Shown here: positions 7,152 to 15,030 of the stretch, piece after piece | How positions within the stretch are numbered: the stretch's first letter is position 1 | Layout: every line of letters starts with the position of its first letter | DNA from: an uncultured Campylobacter sp. | Lineage (GTDB): Bacteria > Campylobacterota > Campylobacteria > Campylobacterales > Campylobacteraceae | DNA: 24,876 nt | Assembly (NCBI RefSeq): GCF_905372745.1 | Contig: NZ_CAJPQR010000032.1 | Span: forward strand, 1-24,876 | Direction of reading: 5' to 3' | Position numbers and translations under genes: made by a program | Notes under the pieces: model-generated | Seen by the model: the letters and a program-made list of their open reading frames with translations, nothing else | Databases searched by the model: none | What the model was told of the DNA's origin: nothing

Positions 7152-9725
7152 CTAAATTTTACTTATAGTTATATTTTCTCCGTTCGCGCCGATTACGATT
7201 TCATCCCCGCTTTCAAGCTCGTCTCGCAGGATCATATCGGCTAGCGGGTCTTCCACTAGCTCATAGAGCGCGCGGCGCAAAGGTCTAGCGCCGTAAACGA
7301 TGTCAAAGCCCGCGCCCGCGATAAATTTCTTCGCCTCTTCGCTTAGGCTCGCCTTGATACCGCGATTTTGTAGCGTTTTTTCAAGCTCTTTAAACATTAT
7401 ATCTACGATTTTTATTAGCCCGTCTTCATCAAGCGGGTTAAAGATTATCGTATCGTCTAGTCGGTTTAAAAACTCGGGTTTAAAGTAGTTTTTAAGCTCG
7501 TTTTTGACCGCCGCCTCGCGCTCCTCGCCTTTTAGATCCATGATGAAATTTGACGCGATATTTGACGTGAGGATGATGATCGTATTTTTAAAATCGACCG
7601 TCACGCCCTTATTATCAGTCGCCCTTCCGTCGTCTAGGATGCCTAAAAGCACGTTAAACACGTCCTTGTGAGCCTTTTCGATCTCGTCAAAAAGTATGAC
7701 GCTATACGGACGTCTGCGCACGGCTTCAGTTAGCTGTCCGCCTTCATCGTAGCCCACGTATCCCGGAGGCGCTCCGAGCAGGCGAGAGACGCTATGCTTT
7801 TCCATGTATTCGCTCATGTCAAAGCGTATGAGCGCGCGCTCGTCGTCAAATAAAAATTTAGCCAAAGCCTTCGCCGACTGCGTTTTACCAACGCCCGTAG
7901 GCCCTAAAAACAAAAACGATCCAATCGGACGCGCGCCCTCGTTTAGGCCCGCTTTGTTTCGCTTGATAGCTCTTGCCAATGCGTGCAGTGCGGCGTCCTG
8001 ACCGACGACGCTTTCGCGTAAATGCTCCTCGATCATTAGATATTTTTGCTTTTCGCTAGTTAGCATTTTGCTGACCGAAATTCCCGTCCATTTGCTTAAT
8101 ATTTCAGCCACCAGCTCCTCATCGACCTGATTTTTGAGTAGCACGCCGCCCTTTTTCATCTCGTCCCATTTTTTTTCTAGCTCTTTTTGACGGTTGGCCG
8201 CTTCTAAAATTTTGCCGTATTCTATCTCGGCCGCGCGCTGCAAATCACCGTTTCGGCGCGCTATCTCGGCCTCACTTTTTAGGCTATCTATCTCTTTTTT
8301 AGCTTTTGAGATGCCGCCAAAAACCGCCTTTTCGTTTTCAAATTTACCGTCAAGGGCGTGCTTTTGCTCGTTTAGGTCGGCGATTTCTTTTTCGATTTCG
8401 CTTAGGCGAGCGGCATTTTTGGCCTCATCTTCCATTTTTAGCGCCTCTTTTTCGACTTGCAGCGTTACGATCTCGCGTTTGATGCGGGCGAGTTCGTACG
8501 GCTCGCTTTCTATTTGCATTTTTAGCTCGGCTGCGGCCTCGTCGATGAGATCGATCGCTTTATCGGGTAAAAAGCGGTTTGAGATGTAGCGGTCGCTTAG
8601 CTTTGCCGCCGCAACCAGCGCGCTATCGGTGATAGTTACGCCGTGATGCACCTCGAGGCGCTCTTTTATACCGCGTAAAATTTGAAGCGCTTCGTTTACG
8701 CTAGGCTCTTTTACGTCGATGGGCTGAAAGCGGCGTTGCAATGCGGCGTCTTTTTCGAAATACTTGCGGTACTCTTTTAGCGTCGTAGCGCCAACGGCGT
8801 GCAGCTCGCCTCTAGCAAGTGCGGGTTTTAGGATATTTGCCGCGTCCATGCTGCCTTCGCTAGCTCCCGCGCCCACGATAGTATGGATCTCGTCGATAAA
8901 GAGGATGATATTTCCCGCGCTTTTTACCTCGTTTATGACGGCTTTTAGCCTGTCTTCAAATTCGCCGCGGTACTTTGCGCCCGCGATCAGCGCGCTCATA
9001 TCAAGCGCTACTACGCGTTTGTTTGCTAGGCTAGTGGGTACGTCTTTTGCCACGATTTTTTGCGCTAGGCCCTCCACGATAGCGGTTTTACCCACGCCCG
9101 GTTCGCCTAATAAAATAGGATTATTCTTGCTTTTTCTTATTAAAATTTGCATCATGCGCGTGATCTCTTCGTCGCGTCCGATAACCGGATCAAGCTCCTT
9201 ATTTAGCGCCTTTGCGGTGAGATCGATGCCGTATTTTTCGAGGCTATCTAGCGTCTCGTCGCTGGTTTGGCTATCTATCTTGCGCCCTGCCCTGATGCTT
9301 TCTAAATTTTTGCGGATTTCTAAAACATCTGTAAATTTACCTAAAATTTGTTTAATTTCAGGCAGCTCAAGCGCCGAGATAATCCACGTATCTACCGCGA
9401 TATAGCTATCTCCCAGACTCACCATCAGAGCTTTTGCGCTTTCAAGAGAGTTAATTAGCTCCTTTGAAATTTGCACGTTTTCCTTGCTGACGTTTGAGCT
9501 TGTAGGCAGCTGTGCGGCTTTGCTTTTTACTTCAAGCTCCACGGCGTCTTTGCTGACGTTCATTTTGTTAAAGACTTGGTTGAGTAGCGAGCCGCTGTCT
9601 GCGACCTGAGCCCAAAGTAAGTGAAGCGGAAACGTTTGCGGATTTTTCGCGTGTATCGCGAGCGCGACGCCCTTTTCTACCAGCTCTTGCATTTGTGCGG
9701 TTAAATTTTCGCCTAAATTCGCCAT
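7152..9725 (-). CDS. clpB: Disaggregating chaperone ClpB
   Basis: Hsp100 AAA+ hexameric chaperone that, with DnaK/DnaJ/GrpE, pulls polypeptides out of aggregates after heat stress in the cytoplasm. The 857 residues match the usual ClpB length. Domain order: N-terminal Clp repeat region (about 1-145), first AAA+ module with Walker A GEPGVGKT at 207-214 and Walker B ILFIDEIH, a coiled-coil middle domain (about 400-530) of alternating E/K/A-rich heptads that distinguishes ClpB from ClpA/ClpC, then a second AAA+ module with GPTGVGKT near 607-614, the pore loop GYVGYDEG and sensor GARPLRRALYE near the end. The start has GGAGAAAA just upstream of ATG. Promoter and HspR-like operator lie at 9754-9783. 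It is monocistronic between its promoter and the terminator at 7059-7091. Confidence 0.97.
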   Translation of the reverse strand: MANLGENLTAQMQELVEKGVALAIHAKNPQTFPLHLLWAQVADSGSLLNQVFNKMNVSKDAVELEVKSKAAQLPTSSNVSKENVQISKELINSLESAKALMVSLGDSYIAVDTWIISALELPEIKQILGKFTDVLEIRKNLESIRAGRKIDSQTSDETLDSLEKYGIDLTAKALNKELDPVIGRDEEITRMMQILIRKSKNNPILLGEPGVGKTAIVEGLAQKIVAKDVPTSLANKRVVALDMSALIAGAKYRGEFEDRLKAVINEVKSAGNIILFIDEIHTIVGAGASEGSMDAANILKPALARGELHAVGATTLKEYRKYFEKDAALQRRFQPIDVKEPSVNEALQILRGIKERLEVHHGVTITDSALVAAAKLSDRYISNRFLPDKAIDLIDEAAAELKMQIESEPYELARIKREIVTLQVEKEALKMEDEAKNAARLSEIEKEIADLNEQKHALDGKFENEKAVFGGISKAKKEIDSLKSEAEIARRNGDLQRAAEIEYGKILEAANRQKELEKKWDEMKKGGVLLKNQVDEELVAEILSKWTGISVSKMLTSEKQKYLMIEEHLRESVVGQDAALHALARAIKRNKAGLNEGARPIGSFLFLGPTGVGKTQSAKALAKFLFDDERALIRFDMSEYMEKHSVSRLLGAPPGYVGYDEGGQLTEAVRRRPYSVILFDEIEKAHKDVFNVLLGILDDGRATDNKGVTVDFKNTIIILTSNIASNFIMDLKGEEREAAVKNELKNYFKPEFLNRLDDTIIFNPLDEDGLIKIVDIMFKELEKTLQNRGIKASLSEEAKKFIAGAGFDIVYGARPLRRALYELVEDPLADMILRDELESGDEIVIGANGENITISKI

Positions 9726-9753
9726 TTTTTCTCCTTTAGTTTATAGTGAGCAT

Positions 9754-9782
9754 ATTATATAACTTTAGTCGATTATTGTCAA
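9754..9782 (-). promoter_or_regulatory. Sigma-70 promoter of clpB
   Basis: On the minus strand TTGACA (9777-9782) and TATAAT (9754-9759) are separated by 17 bases, a perfect consensus promoter. Transcription should start near 9747, giving a leader of about 20 bases that includes the AAGGAG ribosome binding site. Confidence 0.85.
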
Positions 9783-9783
9783 G
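9763..9783. promoter_or_regulatory. HAIR-like HspR operator over the clpB promoter
   Basis: Read on the minus strand the site is CTTGACA-N7-ACTAAAG. The HspR-associated inverted repeat (HAIR) is CTTGAGT-N7-ACTCAAG; 11 of the 14 arm bases match and the spacer is exact. It covers the -35 box, so HspR binding would block polymerase. HspR control of clpB is known in Campylobacter and Helicobacter relatives. Three arm bases shared with the -35 hexamer could inflate the match. Confidence 0.5.
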
Positions 9784-9867
9784 TTATCTAAGCGGTTTTA
9801 TATAAATACTTACGAAAGAAAATTAAATTTTATTAAATCTTTTATCCTATTTTTAGGCAAATTTAAC

Positions 9868-9873
9868 TAAAAT
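9868..9873 (+). promoter_or_regulatory. Possible -10 box of the ctpA-pur-plsC operon
   Basis: TAAAAT lies 31 bases before the ctpA start in an AT-rich stretch, with the ribosome binding site AGGAG between them. There is no -35 match at the proper distance, which is usual for this genus. Support is positional only. Confidence 0.4.
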
Positions 9874-9903
9874 AGCCCCACTTAAAAAGGCAGGAGATTA
9901 ACT

Positions 9904-11208
9904 TTGAATAAAAAAAAGATGTTTTTGTTTTCAAGCGTTGCGGGCGCGATGATTTTCGGAGCCGTTTTTAGCGCAAATTTAAACGCTAAAGCCACCGAGG
10001 ACGGCTCAAATTCTAAACTACAATCGCTCTCAAAACTTACAAAAACCATTTCTACTATCGAAAAATATTATGTTGATGATTTACAGTTTAAAGAGATCGT
10101 GGATAAAGCCATAGAGGGGCTTTTAAACAACCTTGACGCGCATTCCGGGTTTTTAAACGAAAAGGCGTTTAAAGATATGCAGGTGCAGACAAACGGGGAA
10201 TTTGGCGGCCTTGGCATCACGGTCGGTATGAAAGACGGCGCGCTAACCGTCATCTCGCCTATCGAAAATACGCCTGCGGATAAAGCCGGCATAAAAAGCG
10301 GCGACATCATCCTTCGCATCGACGGCAATACGACCCTAGGCACCACTATAGACGAAGCGGTAAATAAAATGCGCGGCAAACCAAAGACGCCTATTACGAT
10401 AACCATCGTGCGAAAAGGCGAGCAAAAGCCGTTTGACGTCAAGCTCGTGCGCGACATCATCTCAGTCGAGTCAGTTTACGCAAAGATGATCGAAAAAGAC
10501 AACATCCTCTATCTTCGCGTGACGAATTTTGATAAGCACGTAACCGAAAAGGCCGAGGAATTTATCAAAAAATATCCAAAAGCGGAAGGCATCATCCTTG
10601 ACCTTCGAAACAACCCGGGCGGACTTTTAAACCAAGCGGTTGGACTGACGAATTTGTTTATAGATAGCGGTGTGATCGTATCTCAAAAGGGCAGAAACGA
10701 GAGCGAAAATAGCGAATTTAAAGCCGCGAGAGCAAATAAAATCACAAATTTACCGCTTGCAGTGCTAGTTAACGGCGGAAGCGCGAGCGCGAGCGAGATC
10801 GTGAGCGGATCGCTACAAGACCACAAACGAGCCGTCGTTATCGGCGAAAAGACGTTCGGCAAAGGTAGCGTGCAGATCATCCTACCCGTAGACGACAAAG
10901 AGGCTATCCGTCTAACGATAGCTCGCTACTATCTGCCTAGCGGCCGCACCATACAAGCAACGGGCGTGGAGCCTGATATTATCGTATTTCCTGGTAAAGT
11001 GCCTCAGCATGACGAAAATGCCTTTTCTATAAAAGAGAGCGAACTAAAAAAACACCTAACCAATGAACTGAGCAAAATAGACGCAAATAGCGACAAAAAC
11101 TCTACGAAAATCACGGATAATAAGACTATAATAACCGAGGCTAACGTAAACGACGATATACAACTAAAATCGGCGATTGACGCGATCAAAATTTTACAGC
11201 TAAAATAA
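9904..11208 (+). CDS. ctpA: C-terminal processing peptidase, S41 family
   Basis: Periplasmic serine protease with a PDZ domain that cleaves from the C-terminal side of target proteins, often in envelope or peptidoglycan maintenance. The N-terminus (MNKKKMFLFS, then AGAMIFGAVFSA) is a signal or anchor segment. PDZ lies at about 98-183 (FGGLGITVGM, PADKAGIKSGDIILRIDG). The S41 catalytic domain follows, with nucleophile S295 in GGSASASEI and general-base K320 in TFGKGSVQ; the spacing of 25 matches E. coli Prc S430/K455. The start is TTG: AGGAG at 9892-9896 sits 7 bases before it but 22 before the next ATG. The gene opens the operon, with purC only 11 bases behind, so this protease is co-transcribed with purine genes. 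The C-terminal 65 residues are polar and poorly conserved-looking. Confidence 0.92.
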   Translation: MNKKKMFLFSSVAGAMIFGAVFSANLNAKATEDGSNSKLQSLSKLTKTISTIEKYYVDDLQFKEIVDKAIEGLLNNLDAHSGFLNEKAFKDMQVQTNGEFGGLGITVGMKDGALTVISPIENTPADKAGIKSGDIILRIDGNTTLGTTIDEAVNKMRGKPKTPITITIVRKGEQKPFDVKLVRDIISVESVYAKMIEKDNILYLRVTNFDKHVTEKAEEFIKKYPKAEGIILDLRNNPGGLLNQAVGLTNLFIDSGVIVSQKGRNESENSEFKAARANKITNLPLAVLVNGGSASASEIVSGSLQDHKRAVVIGEKTFGKGSVQIILPVDDKEAIRLTIARYYLPSGRTIQATGVEPDIIVFPGKVPQHDENAFSIKESELKKHLTNELSKIDANSDKNSTKITDNKTIITEANVNDDIQLKSAIDAIKILQLK

Positions 11209-11219
11209 GGAGTGCAAAA

Positions 11220-11936
11220 ATGCAAAAAAAAGAGCTGATCTACGAAGGCAAGGGAAAAAAGATGTTCGCAACGGACGATGCGAACTTACTAATAGCGGAA
11301 TTTAAAGACGATCTAACCGCCTTTGATGCGCAAAAAAGAGGCAATGAAGCCGGCAAAGGCGCGTTAAATAATAAAATTTCGACGCAGCTTTTTCATCTTT
11401 TAAAAGAAAAAGGCATCCCGACTCACCTGGTCGAAACTCTAAGCGACACCGAGCAACTCGTGAAAAAATGCGAAATCATCCCGCTTGAAGTGGTCGTGAG
11501 AAACATCGCCACCGGCTCGCTTACAAAGCGCCTCGCGATAAAAGAAGGCACGGTTTTGTCGTTTCCATTGGTAGAGTTTTACTACAAAAACGACGATCTA
11601 CACGACCCGCTCGTAAACGACGAACACTGCCTAATCATGGGCTTAGTTAAGAGCGAAAACGACCTTGACAGACTAAAACACATGGGCCGCGAGATAAACG
11701 CTATCCTCTTTAAATTTTTCGCAGATAGAAACTTAAAATTAGTCGATTTTAAAGTCGAATTCGGCGTCGATAAAGACGGGAATATCCTGCTAGCAGACGA
11801 GATCAGCCCGGATAGCTGCCGCTTTTGGGACGCGACTACGAACGAAAAACTCGACAAAGATAGATTTCGTCAGGATCTTGGCAACGTAAAAGTCGCCTAC
11901 GAAGAAGTTTTAAAAAGAATTTTATCTAAGGTTTAA
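11220..11936 (+). CDS. purC: SAICAR synthase PurC
   Basis: Phosphoribosylaminoimidazole-succinocarboxamide synthase: joins aspartate to CAIR using ATP, a step of de novo IMP synthesis in the cytoplasm. The 238 residues are the normal bacterial length. Visible family motifs are the N-terminal YEGKGKKMF nucleotide-binding hairpin, FDAQKRGNEAGKGALNN, EVVVRNIATGSLTKR and LADEISPDSCRFWD near the C-terminus. The ribosome binding site AAGGAG lies 7 bases upstream of the ATG. purS begins one base after the stop, and the pur genes form the core of the operon. Confidence 0.96.
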   Translation: MQKKELIYEGKGKKMFATDDANLLIAEFKDDLTAFDAQKRGNEAGKGALNNKISTQLFHLLKEKGIPTHLVETLSDTEQLVKKCEIIPLEVVVRNIATGSLTKRLAIKEGTVLSFPLVEFYYKNDDLHDPLVNDEHCLIMGLVKSENDLDRLKHMGREINAILFKFFADRNLKLVDFKVEFGVDKDGNILLADEISPDSCRFWDATTNEKLDKDRFRQDLGNVKVAYEEVLKRILSKV

Positions 11937-11937
11937 A

Positions 11938-12198
11938 ATGAAAGCTATCATCAACGTATCCCTAAAAAACGGCGTTTTAGACCCGCAAGGAAAGGCTGTC
12001 GAGCACGCGCTCGGATCGCTTGGATTTAACAACGTAAGCGGCGTGCGAATAGGCAAACAAATCGTGCTTGACATAGACGCCGCAAGCAAAGACGAAGCGC
12101 GCGCCGAGCTCACTAAAATGTGCGAAGAACTGCTCGCAAACACCGTCATAGAGGACTACGAGATAAATTTGAACGACAAATGTGAGAGCGCAAAATGA
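11938..12198 (+). CDS. purS: FGAM synthase subunit PurS
   Basis: Small subunit (86 residues) of formylglycinamidine ribonucleotide synthase, the three-part PurS-PurQ-PurL type found in many bacteria in place of the single large PurL of E. coli. PurS holds the glutaminase and synthetase subunits together. The sequence begins MKAIINVSLKNGVLDPQGKA and carries LGFNNVSGVRIGK, both typical of the family. It starts one base after purC and its stop overlaps the purQ ATG as ATGA, so the two interacting subunits are translationally coupled. The synthetase subunit gene purL is not in the window. Confidence 0.95.
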   Translation: MKAIINVSLKNGVLDPQGKAVEHALGSLGFNNVSGVRIGKQIVLDIDAASKDEARAELTKMCEELLANTVIEDYEINLNDKCESAK

Positions 12199-12860
12199 AA
12201 GTCGCCATCGTTTTGTTTCCAGGCACAAACTGCGAGCAAGATACAAAGTACGCCTTTGAGCTTTTGGGTTGCCAGACACAGATAATCTGGCACAAAGAAA
12301 GCGAGATAAATGCCGATCTTATCGTACTTCCGGGCGGATTTAGCTACGGCGACTACCTACGCACGGCAGCTATTGCTAAATTTAGCCCGGCGATGAGTGC
12401 GGTTGTAAAACATGCGCAAAAAGGCGGATACGTGCTTGGCATTTGCAACGGCTTTCAGATGCTGTGCGAGCTAAAACTGCTTGCAGGCGCGATGAGACGA
12501 AACGAAAATTTAAGCTTCATCTCAAAATACCACTATCTAAAAGTGGTTTCAAATGCAAATAAATTTCTATCAAATTTGAGCATCGGCGAGGTCGTAAACA
12601 TCCCGATCGCTCACGGCGAGGGTAACTTTTACGTGGGCGATGAGACGCTAAAAGGCCTCTACGACAACGATCAGGTACTGCTAAAATACTGCGACGCAAA
12701 CGGCGCAGAGCTAAACCCAAACGGCTCGGTCGACGAGGTAGCTGGAATTTGCGATAAGAACAAAAAGATATTCGGCCTCATGCCTCATCCGGAGCGCGCC
12801 TGCGAGAAGTTTTTAGGAACGGATGATGGACTAAAGATGCTAAAAGGGCTAGTTTGCTAA
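12195..12860 (+). CDS. purQ: FGAM synthase glutaminase subunit PurQ
   Basis: Class I glutamine amidotransferase subunit (221 residues) that releases ammonia from glutamine for FGAM formation by PurL, the fourth step of purine synthesis. The nucleophile is C84 in LGICNGFQ, with H198 and E200 in MPHPER completing the triad. Other family marks are FPGTNCEQDT at the N-terminus, LPGGFSYGDYLR and AHGEGNF. The ATG overlaps the purS stop by four bases. The last seven bases overlap the TTG start of the next gene, and the AAAGGG in the purQ tail serves as that gene's ribosome binding site. Confidence 0.96.
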   Translation: MKVAIVLFPGTNCEQDTKYAFELLGCQTQIIWHKESEINADLIVLPGGFSYGDYLRTAAIAKFSPAMSAVVKHAQKGGYVLGICNGFQMLCELKLLAGAMRRNENLSFISKYHYLKVVSNANKFLSNLSIGEVVNIPIAHGEGNFYVGDETLKGLYDNDQVLLKYCDANGAELNPNGSVDEVAGICDKNKKIFGLMPHPERACEKFLGTDDGLKMLKGLVC

Positions 12861-14206
12861 AGCCCTTTTTAGCCTTTTTTACTATATTTGTTTTAGCTTG
12901 CGGGGCCACCGAGCCTAGCGTGTTTGACATGATGGGCGACGAGCAAAGCCAAAAAGTGATCAAGCCCGCTCCGCAAACGCCGACACAAAAGCCGAATTTA
13001 CAAAACAGAGCGCCGAGTGCTGAAAATAGAACTCCGAGCCAGACGCAAAGTACGGCTACGCAAAATAGAACCCCCGTAGCGCAAAGTCAAACCCCAAGCA
13101 ATCAAGGCGGCACGCATCTGCGCCAGCCTATCCCGCAAAACATCGCTCCTACGAATGAACCCGAGTTAAATTTAAAAGACAGCCAACTATACGAGCGCGT
13201 ACAGCCAAACGATATCATCATCAAGGCTCTAAACGCGCCGAAGCAAGTCTACGTCGGGCAAATTTTTAGCTTTACGCTCTCGGTCGATATCCAGGATAAT
13301 ATCGCGGTAGATCTGCAAACCATCTTGCCCGAAACCGAAAACCTAAAATGGCTAAGCTCAAATTTGCGCTGGGATAACGACGGCAAAGGGGTTTACAAGG
13401 CTCAAATTTACGCCGAGGCCTCTGCCCAAGCGGTGAAAAATCCAAAAATCACTGTAAATTTAAAGCGCAACGGCGAGTTTTTCCAGACGGTGAATTTAAC
13501 GCTTTCGCTACCTAAAATCGTGGGGCTAAAAAGTGGCGAGAAATACAACCACGTCGTCGCTCAAAATCTCGAAGTCAAAAAATACAAAACCAACAAATTT
13601 GACGACAAAAATCTCATTATGATCGTCGAAGTAAATGCGCAAAAAGGCAACATCGCGGACTTTTTCATCGAGGATAAGGACATCATCAAGCAAGGCGTGG
13701 ACTCCACGAGTGGCGAATTTGACGCGCAAAGCGGATATTATTTTGCGATATTTTCGCCTGAAAAAACCTCGATAGATTTTAACTACTTTAGTCTCGCTAA
13801 AAAAGATTTCGTGAGCTTTTCGCTCCCGGTAGTCGTGGAGGATGACGAGATCAGCACACAAATCGGACTAAATCCAAAACAAAGCAAATTTGAAATTTAC
13901 AAAGATATCGGAGTTTACGCACTTTTCGGTATATTTTTGATCACATTTTTGTTTAAGCGCGATGCGATATTCCTCGTCGTCGTAGTCGGCCTTGGAGCCT
14001 ATATCCTTTATAGCTACAACCCATTTGGCGGCGCGACGCTAAGACAAAACATAAACGTAAAAATTTTGCCTACGCAAAACTCGAGCGTATTTTATACCTC
14101 AAAAGCGGAGCAAAAGGTTGAGATCCTCGGCGAGCGCGAGGACTACGTCAAAATTTTACTAGACGACGGAAAGATAGGCTGGGTAAAAAAAGATGATATT
14201 TTCTAG
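12854..14206 (+). CDS. BatD-like membrane lipoprotein with SH3-like C-terminus
   Basis: Envelope protein of 450 residues, function unknown. It starts at TTG (12854) overlapping purQ; AAAGGG ends 6-7 bases upstream, and only this start yields the complete signal MLKPFLAFFTIFVLACGAT, whose VLAC lipobox predicts acylation at C16. Next is a P/Q/N/T-rich tether (about 37-115) with NRTPSQTQ/NRTPVAQSQTP repeats. A beta-rich region (about 120-340) starting with IIIKALNAPKQVYVGQIFSF resembles BatD-type domains. Two hydrophobic helices follow (about 352-370 and 373-388). The last 50 residues, from VKILPTQNSSVFYT to GKIGWVKKDDIF, read as a bacterial SH3-like domain, which often binds cell wall. The 14-base overlap with plsC suggests coupling. 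The same position in C. jejuni holds a periplasmic protein gene (from memory, Cj0515). Confidence 0.8.
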   Translation: MLKPFLAFFTIFVLACGATEPSVFDMMGDEQSQKVIKPAPQTPTQKPNLQNRAPSAENRTPSQTQSTATQNRTPVAQSQTPSNQGGTHLRQPIPQNIAPTNEPELNLKDSQLYERVQPNDIIIKALNAPKQVYVGQIFSFTLSVDIQDNIAVDLQTILPETENLKWLSSNLRWDNDGKGVYKAQIYAEASAQAVKNPKITVNLKRNGEFFQTVNLTLSLPKIVGLKSGEKYNHVVAQNLEVKKYKTNKFDDKNLIMIVEVNAQKGNIADFFIEDKDIIKQGVDSTSGEFDAQSGYYFAIFSPEKTSIDFNYFSLAKKDFVSFSLPVVVEDDEISTQIGLNPKQSKFEIYKDIGVYALFGIFLITFLFKRDAIFLVVVVGLGAYILYSYNPFGGATLRQNINVKILPTQNSSVFYTSKAEQKVEILGEREDYVKILLDDGKIGWVKKDDIF

Positions 14207-14879
14207 GATAAAGGCCGCGTATTTCGCGATCGAGTTTCTCATCAGTATACTTTTGGTCGTATTTTTTATGTGGCTTTTTAAAAAGCATATTCACGGCGTG
14301 AGGAAAATTTGGGGTAGGAGCCAGCGGCTTTTTGGATTTTATTCGCTCGAAGTCGTCGGCAACTTTGACGAGCGGGCAAATATGATCATTATGAACCACC
14401 AAAGCATGCTAGATATCGTCGTTTTAGAGGAAGTCTATCCTAAAAATCTCTGCTGGATCGCTAAAAAAGAGATCGCCGACCTTCCCGTCATCGGTCAGAT
14501 CATCCACATACCGCAAATGATCTCGGTTGAGCGCGAGAACAAACGCTCGCTCATCAAGCTCGTAAAAGACGCGCAAGACCGCGTCGAAAAAGGGCGCGTG
14601 CTGGCGATTTTCCCCGAGGGAACGCGCTCAAACTCAAAGGAGCTTTTGCCATTTAAAGGCGGCGCGAAAATCATCGCCGACAAGCTAAATCTAAAAATCC
14701 AGCCCATCGTGATCGCGGGCTCGGACATCATGGACGTGAAGAGCTTTAGCTTTAAAAACGGCAAAATCAAAATCATCTGCCTAGATCTCATCGACACCGC
14801 CGACCCTGAATGGCTAGAAAACGCAAGGGCGAAAATGCAAGAAACGCTTGATAACGAGAGGCAAAAAGCGGCGATTTAA
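14193..14879 (+). CDS. plsC: 1-acylglycerol-3-phosphate acyltransferase PlsC
   Basis: Membrane enzyme that acylates lysophosphatidic acid to phosphatidic acid, the second acylation of phospholipid synthesis. The 228 residues start with a membrane segment (about 10-29). The catalytic H-X4-D is H69-D74 in NHQSMLDIV, and the substrate-phosphate motif FPEGTRS is at 140-146. Both are intact and at the usual spacing. The ATG lies inside the last codons of the lipoprotein gene (14-base overlap, another frame), and the gene closes the ctpA-pur operon. I see no clear T-run terminator in the 151 bases that follow. Confidence 0.93.
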   Translation: MIFSRIKAAYFAIEFLISILLVVFFMWLFKKHIHGVRKIWGRSQRLFGFYSLEVVGNFDERANMIIMNHQSMLDIVVLEEVYPKNLCWIAKKEIADLPVIGQIIHIPQMISVERENKRSLIKLVKDAQDRVEKGRVLAIFPEGTRSNSKELLPFKGGAKIIADKLNLKIQPIVIAGSDIMDVKSFSFKNGKIKIICLDLIDTADPEWLENARAKMQETLDNERQKAAI

Positions 14880-14960
14880 AGCGCTGCTTTATCGTAAAAT
14901 TGCTGCACGCGTAAATTTGACGAAGTTTTTAGCTAAAATTTGAGCCAAATTTACCGTAAG

Positions 14961-14994
14961 CAAATTTAGCCCTTAAGCCTGCAAGCTAAATTTG
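14961..14994. repeat. 10-bp inverted repeat ahead of the ankyrin-like gene
   Basis: CAAATTTAGC (14961-14970) and GCTAAATTTG (14985-14994) are exact reverse complements with a 14-base loop. The hairpin ends 36 bases before the ATG at 15031. It could be a weak rho-dependent end of the plsC transcript or a leader structure. There is no T-run, and the arms contain the heptamer that is common everywhere in this DNA. Confidence 0.35.
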
Positions 14995-15030
14995 ATCGCC
15001 CCCGCAAAAGCCGTAAATTTAGGAGGATTT

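Noticed and set aside
7300..9405. Plus-strand frames inside clpB, the longest at 8764-9405 (213 residues)
   Set aside because: Serine/alanine-rich translations typical of the antisense of a GC-biased coding strand; clpB is certain on the other strand.
9726..9903. CIRCE (HrcA) site before clpB
   Set aside because: No TTAGCACTC-N9-GAGTGCTAA-like sequence is present; the HAIR-like site fits better.
14992..15030. TTG start for the ankyrin-like gene
   Set aside because: AGGAGG and a signal peptide place the start at 15031; the TTG lies inside a hairpin arm.
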